Assembly: GCA_012959965.1 (NCBI GenBank)
Contig: DUCF01000036.1
Coordinates: forward strand, 47,050 to 111,049
Direction: 5' to 3'
Length of the DNA: 64,000 nt
DNA from: Candidatus Thioglobus sp.
GTDB lineage: Bacteria; Pseudomonadota; Gammaproteobacteria; PS1; Pseudothioglobaceae
The notes under the pieces were generated by a model that made no database searches, was not told the DNA's origin, and saw only the letters and a list, made by a program, of their open reading frames with translations. How positions within the stretch are numbered: position 1 is the stretch's first letter; each line of letters starts with the position of its first letter. Of this stretch, positions 58,986 to 64,000 are shown piece by piece. A program made the position numbers and the translations under genes.

Positions 58986-61756
58986 TATGCAAACACTCGT
59001 TTCTCGCCCTCACCAGCAACGTTTTCAACGCAACGACCACACAACTCGGGGTGTTGATCATTTTTGGCAACGTCCTCACGGTGATGCCAACATCTAACAC
59101 ATTTCTGATGCGCACTTTTATTCACAAGTATAGCCAGAGATTCGCCAATTTCAAGCGCATTGCTTGGCTTGTCAGAAATTTTATGCACACGTGCGGCTGA
59201 AGTAATAAAGACAAAGCGCAACTCATCTCCCAATTCACTTAAAGCTTGAAACGCTGTATCATCACAATAAATATCGATTTCCGCATCAAGAGATGAGCCG
59301 ATAGTTTTATCACGACGCATTTCTTCTAATTGTTTGCGAATGTGAGCATTAATATCCCTTGCCACCTCAATAGATTGATTGCTATATTCCCCCGCAAGAT
59401 TTTCATACCAAGTCTTCAGGAAAATACTGTTATCGCCTGCACCAGGTAGATGCTGCCAGATTTCCTCAGCGGTGAATGAAAGGACCGGCGCCAACCAACG
59501 CACCATAGCATGAGAGATGTGATATAAAGCACTTTGTGCAGAGCGTCGCGCTAAGGAATCCGCCTGCGTTGTATATTGGCGATCTTTGATAATATCAAGA
59601 TAAAAACCGCCCAAATCGTTAGTGCAAAAATTAAGAATTTGCTTCATCACATGGTGGAAATTGTAATCGTTATATTCGGCCAATACTTGCGCTTGCAATT
59701 CAGCTGTTTTGGAGACAATCCAGCGATCCAATTCCAACATTTCATCAGTGCCCACCAAATCACTGCTCGGATCAAAGCCATCCATGTTGGCCAGCATAAA
59801 GCGCATCGTATTGCGAATACGGCGATAAGCGTCAGCGCTGCGTTTTAAAATTTCATCAGAAACAGTCATTTCACCAGTGTAGTCAGTACTGCCAATCCAC
59901 AGTCTCAGAATATCGGCACCTAGCGAATTCACCACCTTTTGTGGAGGAACAACATTACCCACAGATTTACTCATCTTATGACCATGTTGGTCTACCGTAA
60001 AGCCGTGTGTTAACACTTGCTTATACGGTGCCCTGCCATGAATCGCGCATGAAGTAATAAGAGATGACTGGAACCAGCCACGGTGCTGATCCGAGCCTTC
60101 TAGATATAGGTCTGCAACATCCGTCAAATAATCTCGAGTTCTTAAAACTGCATAATGGCTAACGCCAGAATCAAACCAAACATCAAGCGTGTCGGTGGTT
60201 TTTTCATACTCAGAGGCTTCTGCGCCGAGCACGTCGGCAATATCCAATGTAAACCAAGCATCGATGCCGTCCTTTTCAATTCTTTTGGCGACCACTTCAA
60301 ACAGTGATTCAGTATCTGGATGCAGTTCGCCTGTTTGTTTGTGAACAAACAAAGTAATTGGCGCACCCCAAAATCTTTGGCGAGAAATACACCAATCTGG
60401 GCGGTTGCCCACCATTAGCTCAATGCGCTTTTGACCCCAGTCTGGAATCCATTTAACATTTGGAATTTCAGTGTTTACAGTCTCTCTTAGACCGTTTTTA
60501 GTCATTGAAATAAACCACTGTGGTGTCGCTCTAAAAATTACCGGCGTTTTATGGCGCCAGCAATGTGGGTACGAATGCGATAAAGGGTTGTGACAAACAA
60601 GCGCATTATTGGTCTTTAACAACTCAATAATTGTCGCATTCGCCTTAAAAATAAACTCACCGCCAACGTGCTCAACACCCTCAAAAAAAACACCTCTGCC
60701 ATCGACTGGACAATCAACCGGCAAGTTGTATTGGAGACCAACTGCAAAGTCTTCTTGACCATGAGCAGGCGCGGTATGAACAGCGCCAGTACCTGTTTCC
60801 GTGGTGACGTGATCGCCCAAAATAACAGGAACTTGCCTGTCTAAAAACGGGTGTTGCAATTGCGTACCCTCAAGCTCGCTGCCCTTAAATTTTTTCGATT
60901 GCACAGTAGCATTGTCAAGACCAACACGCTCAATCACCGCCTCTTGCAAATCAGCGGCTAATAAGTATGTATGCTCAGGCGTATCTACGACTACATAATC
61001 TAGATCAGGGTGTAGCGCAACAGCTTGGTTAGCTGGAAGCGTCCACGGCGTTGTCGTCCAGATAACAACCGAAGTAGACTTAGTAAGATCAAGGACATCA
61101 CTAGCAATAACCCTAAAAGCAACATCAATGGCCTCTGAGGTTTTGTCTTTGTATTCAACTTCCGCCTCAGCTAATGCGGACGAACATTCCGTACACCAAT
61201 GAACCGGTTTGTGACCTTTGGACAAATGGCCGTTTTCGACGATTTTCCCGAGTGCACGAACAATGTCGGCTTCGTAGTTAAAGTTTTTCGTTAAGTAAGG
61301 ATTGTCCCACTCGCCCAAAACACCTAAGCGCTTAAAGTCCGCCTTTTGCTTGTCAATTTGTTTATCGGCATAGTCACGGCACGCCGTTCTAAAATCATCG
61401 GCATTGATTTTATGACCAACCTTGCCCTTCTTTTTCTCTACATTGTGCTCAATCGGCAAGCCGTGGCAGTCCCAGCCCGGAACGTACGGCGCATCGAAAC
61501 CTGAGAGTGTTTTACTTTTTACAATAATGTCTTTTAAGACCTTGTTAACCGCATGGCCGATATGAATATCGCCGTTGGCATAAGGAGGTCCATCGTGGAG
61601 GATAAAAGTGGGCTTGCCTTTAAATTTATCGCGAATTTGTTGGTACAAATCCTCTTGCTCCCAAGTGGATAAAAAACCGCCCTCACGATTGGCCAAATTT
61701 GCTTTCATTGGAAAGCCAGTCGCGGGTAAATTTAAGGTGGATTTGTAGTCTGACAT
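58985..61756 (-). CDS. ileS: Isoleucyl-tRNA synthetase
   Basis: 923 residues, the bacterial form. HIGH lies at 65-68 (GDIHIGHAV), KMSKS in [12 protein letters not shown], and the C-terminal zinc finger has [10 protein letters not shown] and CGRCVENV. The CP1 editing domain (about 190-390) has [10 protein letters not shown]-type contacts in [16 protein letters not shown]. The usual partner lspA does not follow; aroB does. Confidence 0.98.
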   Translation of the reverse strand: MSDYKSTLNLPATGFPMKANLANREGGFLSTWEQEDLYQQIRDKFKGKPTFILHDGPPYANGDIHIGHAVNKVLKDIIVKSKTLSGFDAPYVPGWDCHGLPIEHNVEKKKGKVGHKINADDFRTACRDYADKQIDKQKADFKRLGVLGEWDNPYLTKNFNYEADIVRALGKIVENGHLSKGHKPVHWCTECSSALAEAEVEYKDKTSEAIDVAFRVIASDVLDLTKSTSVVIWTTTPWTLPANQAVALHPDLDYVVVDTPEHTYLLAADLQEAVIERVGLDNATVQSKKFKGSELEGTQLQHPFLDRQVPVILGDHVTTETGTGAVHTAPAHGQEDFAVGLQYNLPVDCPVDGRGVFFEGVEHVGGEFIFKANATIIELLKTNNALVCHNPLSHSYPHCWRHKTPVIFRATPQWFISMTKNGLRETVNTEIPNVKWIPDWGQKRIELMVGNRPDWCISRQRFWGAPITLFVHKQTGELHPDTESLFEVVAKRIEKDGIDAWFTLDIADVLGAEASEYEKTTDTLDVWFDSGVSHYAVLRTRDYLTDVADLYLEGSDQHRGWFQSSLITSCAIHGRAPYKQVLTHGFTVDQHGHKMSKSVGNVVPPQKVVNSLGADILRLWIGSTDYTGEMTVSDEILKRSADAYRRIRNTMRFMLANMDGFDPSSDLVGTDEMLELDRWIVSKTAELQAQVLAEYNDYNFHHVMKQILNFCTNDLGGFYLDIIKDRQYTTQADSLARRSAQSALYHISHAMVRWLAPVLSFTAEEIWQHLPGAGDNSIFLKTWYENLAGEYSNQSIEVARDINAHIRKQLEEMRRDKTIGSSLDAEIDIYCDDTAFQALSELGDELRFVFITSAARVHKISDKPSNALEIGESLAILVNKSAHQKCVRCWHHREDVAKNDQHPELCGRCVENVAGEGEKRVFA

Positions 61757-61788
61757 GAAGCGTGTAAATAATAAGGCACAAAGGCGTT

Positions 61789-61794
61789 ATTATA
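61789..61794 (-). promoter_or_regulatory. Likely -10 box of ileS
   Basis: A perfect TATAAT on the minus strand, 33 bp before the ileS ATG, in the 114-bp gap after rluB. No convincing -35 element was found and no leader structure is obvious. Confidence 0.45.
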
Positions 61795-61870
61795 CTTCAG
61801 GTATAAGGATTATTGCTATCGAAAATGTTGCTGAAAATACGCTATTTTTGCAAAAACTTAGTGAGGTTTG

Positions 61871-62605
61871 TCAGCTTGATAATTTAACCAATTTAAGTAA
61901 TGCTTCCACTTGTTTTGGCTTGAGATGTTCCACTCTATTTGCGCGTAAATCATCAGGCAGGCGGATGTCGCCAAAACGCACGCGAATTAATCGCGACACT
62001 TTGAAATCTAGCGCTTCCCACAAGCGTCTGACTTCACGTTTTCTGCCCTCGCGTAAAACCACCTTATACCAACGATTAGCGCCCTCGCCACCGCCTTGAG
62101 TAACTCGGTGAAATTTAGCAAAGCCGTCTTCTAATTCAATGCCTTCGGTTAGTTGTTCAATATGCTCGCTCTCAACCTTGCCCAGGACGCGAACCGCATA
62201 CTCTCTATCAATCTCAGAACTCGGGTGCATTAATTTATTAGCAAGATCGCCATTATTGGTAAACAACAACAAGCCTGCAGAATTAATATCTAATCTTCCA
62301 ACCATTACCCAACGGGTGTTTTCTGGCAATAGGTCAAACACAGATTTACGCCCTTCTTCGTCTTTTGCACTACAAACATAACCCGCTTGCTTGTTTAGAA
62401 TAATGACTTTGGTTTCGTCCTCATGATAACGCTTGAGGTCGATTAAGCGCCCATCAATACCCACTTGATCCGTAATTGTGCCTTTATCGCCTAGCCTTGC
62501 TTCCTTGTTGTTAATAGTCACCCTGCCCTGATCAATAAGGCGCTCAGCCCAACGTCTTGAGCCGTAGCCCGCATTAGCAATTAATTTTTGTATTCTTTCA
62601 GACAT
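61871..62605 (-). CDS. rluB: 23S rRNA pseudouridine synthase RluB
   Basis: 244 residues. An N-terminal S4 RNA-binding domain (ERIQKLIANAGYGSRRWAERLIDQGRV) is followed by the RsuA-type catalytic domain with the aspartate in GRLDINSAGLLLFTNNGDL. It makes pseudouridine 2605. The basic C-terminal extension of E. coli RluB is missing (there about 290 residues). It lies 17 bp after trpS on the same strand. Confidence 0.92.
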   Translation of the reverse strand: MSERIQKLIANAGYGSRRWAERLIDQGRVTINNKEARLGDKGTITDQVGIDGRLIDLKRYHEDETKVIILNKQAGYVCSAKDEEGRKSVFDLLPENTRWVMVGRLDINSAGLLLFTNNGDLANKLMHPSSEIDREYAVRVLGKVESEHIEQLTEGIELEDGFAKFHRVTQGGGEGANRWYKVVLREGRKREVRRLWEALDFKVSRLIRVRFGDIRLPDDLRANRVEHLKPKQVEALLKLVKLSS

Positions 62606-62622
62606 TATTCAAATAATATTAG

Positions 62623-63822
62623 TTAATAAGTGAGGCCCATGGCATCACGCACATCTTCCATGGTTTCTTTGGCGACAACTCGAGCGCGCTCAGAGCCCTC
62701 AAAGATTATCTCTTGAATCAAGTTGGAATCCGATTGGTATTTTGCAATACGTTCTTGCATTGGACCCAACTCATCAACAACAGATTTTATCAATGGCGTT
62801 TTGCATTCAATACAACCCATCTTTGCCTTAGTGCAACCTTCAACTACCCAGTCAAGTGTCTCTTGCAAAGAATAAACCTCGTGCAACTGCCAAACAGGAC
62901 ACTTGGAAGGATCGCCAGGATCGGTTAGCTTAACCCTTGCAGGGTCGGTTGGCATTCTTTTAATTTTTTGCTCAACTTCGGCTGGCTCGTCTCTTAATGA
63001 AATTGTGTTATTATAGGATTTTGACATCTTTTGACCATCTAATCCAGGCATTTTCGATGCCTTTGTCAACAATGATTCTGGCTCTGGCAAAATGATTTTA
63101 CCCACGCCTTCAATATAACCCAGCAATCTTTCGCGATCTCCTAGAGTGATATTTTTCTGCTCGCCCAGTAATGCTTTTGCTTTTATTAGGGCCTCATCAT
63201 CACCTGTTTCTTGGTAACTTTTTCGAAGACTTCGGTACAACTTCGCTTGCTTTTTGCCCATTTTACTGGCGGCAGTTTCAGCTTTTTCTTCAAAGTCGGA
63301 TTCGCGACCATAAACATAATTAAAGCGGCGCGCCACTTCTCGAGTCAATTCTACATGCGCCACTTGATCTTCACCGACAGGCACCAAACCCGCCTTATAT
63401 ATGAGAATATCAGCACTTTGCAGCAGTGGATAACCAAGAAAGCCATAAGTTGCCAAATCCTTAGTTTTGAGTTGCAGTTGTTGGTCCTTATAAGACGGCA
63501 CCCTCTCCAGCCAACTCAACGGTGTTGACATGGATAGCAATAGATGCAATTCTGCGTGTTCAGGCACTTTGGATTGAACAAAAATCGTTGATGTGTTAGG
63601 GTTAATGCCAGAAGCCAACCAATCCACCACCATCTCACAAACATTCTTTTCAAGATCAATCTTATCTGAGTAATGGGTGGTAAAGGCATGCCAATCGGCC
63701 ACAAAAAAGTAAGAGTCATACTCGTTCTGCAGTTCGATCCAATTTTTCAGTACGCCGTGGTAATGCCCCAAGTGTAGACGACCAGTTGGTCGCATGCCTG
63801 ATAGTACGCGATGATCTTTCAT
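62623..63822 (-). CDS. trpS: Tryptophanyl-tRNA synthetase (long form)
   Basis: 399 residues, about 65 longer than the common 330-335. HIGH-type motif is TGRLHLGH at 13-20, and KMSKS is in DGQKMSKSYNN. The extra length is an insertion after REVARRFN (about 175-250), rich in charged residues, before KASKMPGLDG. Similar long TrpS occur in other proteobacteria. No scpA/scpB genes, which often accompany trpS and rluB, are in the window. Confidence 0.96.
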   Translation of the reverse strand: MKDHRVLSGMRPTGRLHLGHYHGVLKNWIELQNEYDSYFFVADWHAFTTHYSDKIDLEKNVCEMVVDWLASGINPNTSTIFVQSKVPEHAELHLLLSMSTPLSWLERVPSYKDQQLQLKTKDLATYGFLGYPLLQSADILIYKAGLVPVGEDQVAHVELTREVARRFNYVYGRESDFEEKAETAASKMGKKQAKLYRSLRKSYQETGDDEALIKAKALLGEQKNITLGDRERLLGYIEGVGKIILPEPESLLTKASKMPGLDGQKMSKSYNNTISLRDEPAEVEQKIKRMPTDPARVKLTDPGDPSKCPVWQLHEVYSLQETLDWVVEGCTKAKMGCIECKTPLIKSVVDELGPMQERIAKYQSDSNLIQEIIFEGSERARVVAKETMEDVRDAMGLTY

Positions 63823-63858
63823 TTTAAGAAATTTTTAGTGTTCGATTTAATAGTGAGA

Positions 63859-63864
63859 ATTATA
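63859..63864 (-). promoter_or_regulatory. Likely -10 box of trpS
   Basis: TATAAT on the minus strand, 36 bp before the trpS ATG. A clear -35 is not seen. Confidence 0.45.
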
Positions 63865-63916
63865 CCCAAAGGGTGGTTTGTTCGTGGCCTCAGAAGCGCT
63901 GTTCGTAGTGGTTTAA

Positions 63917-64000
63917 CTAAGACGTTTGAGAGTAGTATTCGATGCCATCCAAAACTAAATTATCATAAATCTCAACAGCCACATTTATCGATGAGGCTAC
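63917..64000 (-). CDS. Possible C-terminal end of a gene cut by the right edge
   Basis: Reading leftward from 64000, the frame is open for 27 codons and closes with TAG at 63917-63919. The end NVAVEIYDNLVLDGIEYYS has protein-like composition. I do not recognise the family. It would be upstream of trpS on the same strand. A chance frame is possible at this length. Confidence 0.3.
   Translation of the reverse strand, partial: VASSINVAVEIYDNLVLDGIEYYSQTS

Noticed and set aside
61755-62099. 114-codon rightward frame spanning the ileS-rluB gap
   Set aside because: Most of it is antisense to rluB, and the basic, serine-rich product resembles no family.

Overview
The window is 64 kb from a low-GC bacterium that is most likely a free-living marine gammaproteobacterium. 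Two things point there: gene orders typical of the class (smpB divergent from ratA; ndk-rlmN-small membrane gene-ispG; dnaK-dnaJ; ntrY/ntrX-like-trkA-trkH; dxs, leuCD, gatCAB), and genes for marine osmolytes (a DMSP-lyase-type cupin and Rieske oxygenases of the quaternary-ammonium type). A relative of SUP05/Thioglobus is possible, but no 16S or ribosomal protein gene is present to settle it. I saw no tRNA, rRNA, CRISPR array, transposase or integrase.

The left end (1-7.4 kb) is an accessory region. It holds a partial DUF1330 gene, three different Rieske oxygenase alpha subunits, an AMP-forming acyl-CoA ligase, a DMSP-lyase-like cupin and a TetR regulator. The most unusual signal lies here. 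The promoter plus first ~15 codons of the metallopeptidase-like gene at 7372 (DUF45/YgjP family) occur three times: intact at 7315-7416, and as decayed copies at 253-358 and 5305-5404. All three keep a TATAAT box exactly 37 bp before the ATG. The accessory genes are therefore packaged as two units (about 5 kb and 2 kb), each bounded by a copy of the same gene start. This looks like stepwise insertion at one chromosomal hotspot, and the window carries no recombinase that would explain it.

From 7.4 to 31.8 kb is core housekeeping: GrxD, TrhO, dxs and ispG of the MEP isoprenoid pathway (converging on each other), rlmN, ndk, HU, smpB/ratA, rluE, a ferritin-like DUF455 protein, rnhA, an asparagine-synthase-family amidotransferase of the NAGGN type, leuCD-ruvA, an RND exporter, typA, rlmE, ispB and a DinG helicase. 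A gene-poor 575-bp gap follows, then a lone aldonolactone-oxidase-like flavoprotein.

From 34 to 44 kb the genes concern ion balance and energy: a membrane pyrophosphatase with K+-dependent signature residues, TrkH/TrkA potassium uptake in one operon with an NtrY-like kinase and a short NtrX-like regulator lacking the AAA+ domain, then rnd, soluble ppa, rsmD and coaD. From 44 to 50 kb come dnaK (with a clear heat-shock promoter), dnaJ, eno and a CorB-type protein. From 50 kb to the end are psd, proS, a site-2 protease, and a leftward run of selO, gatB, gatA, gatC, aroB, ileS, rluB and trpS. Genes are packed tightly, with many 4-bp overlaps and convergent overlaps, as expected of a streamlined marine genome.
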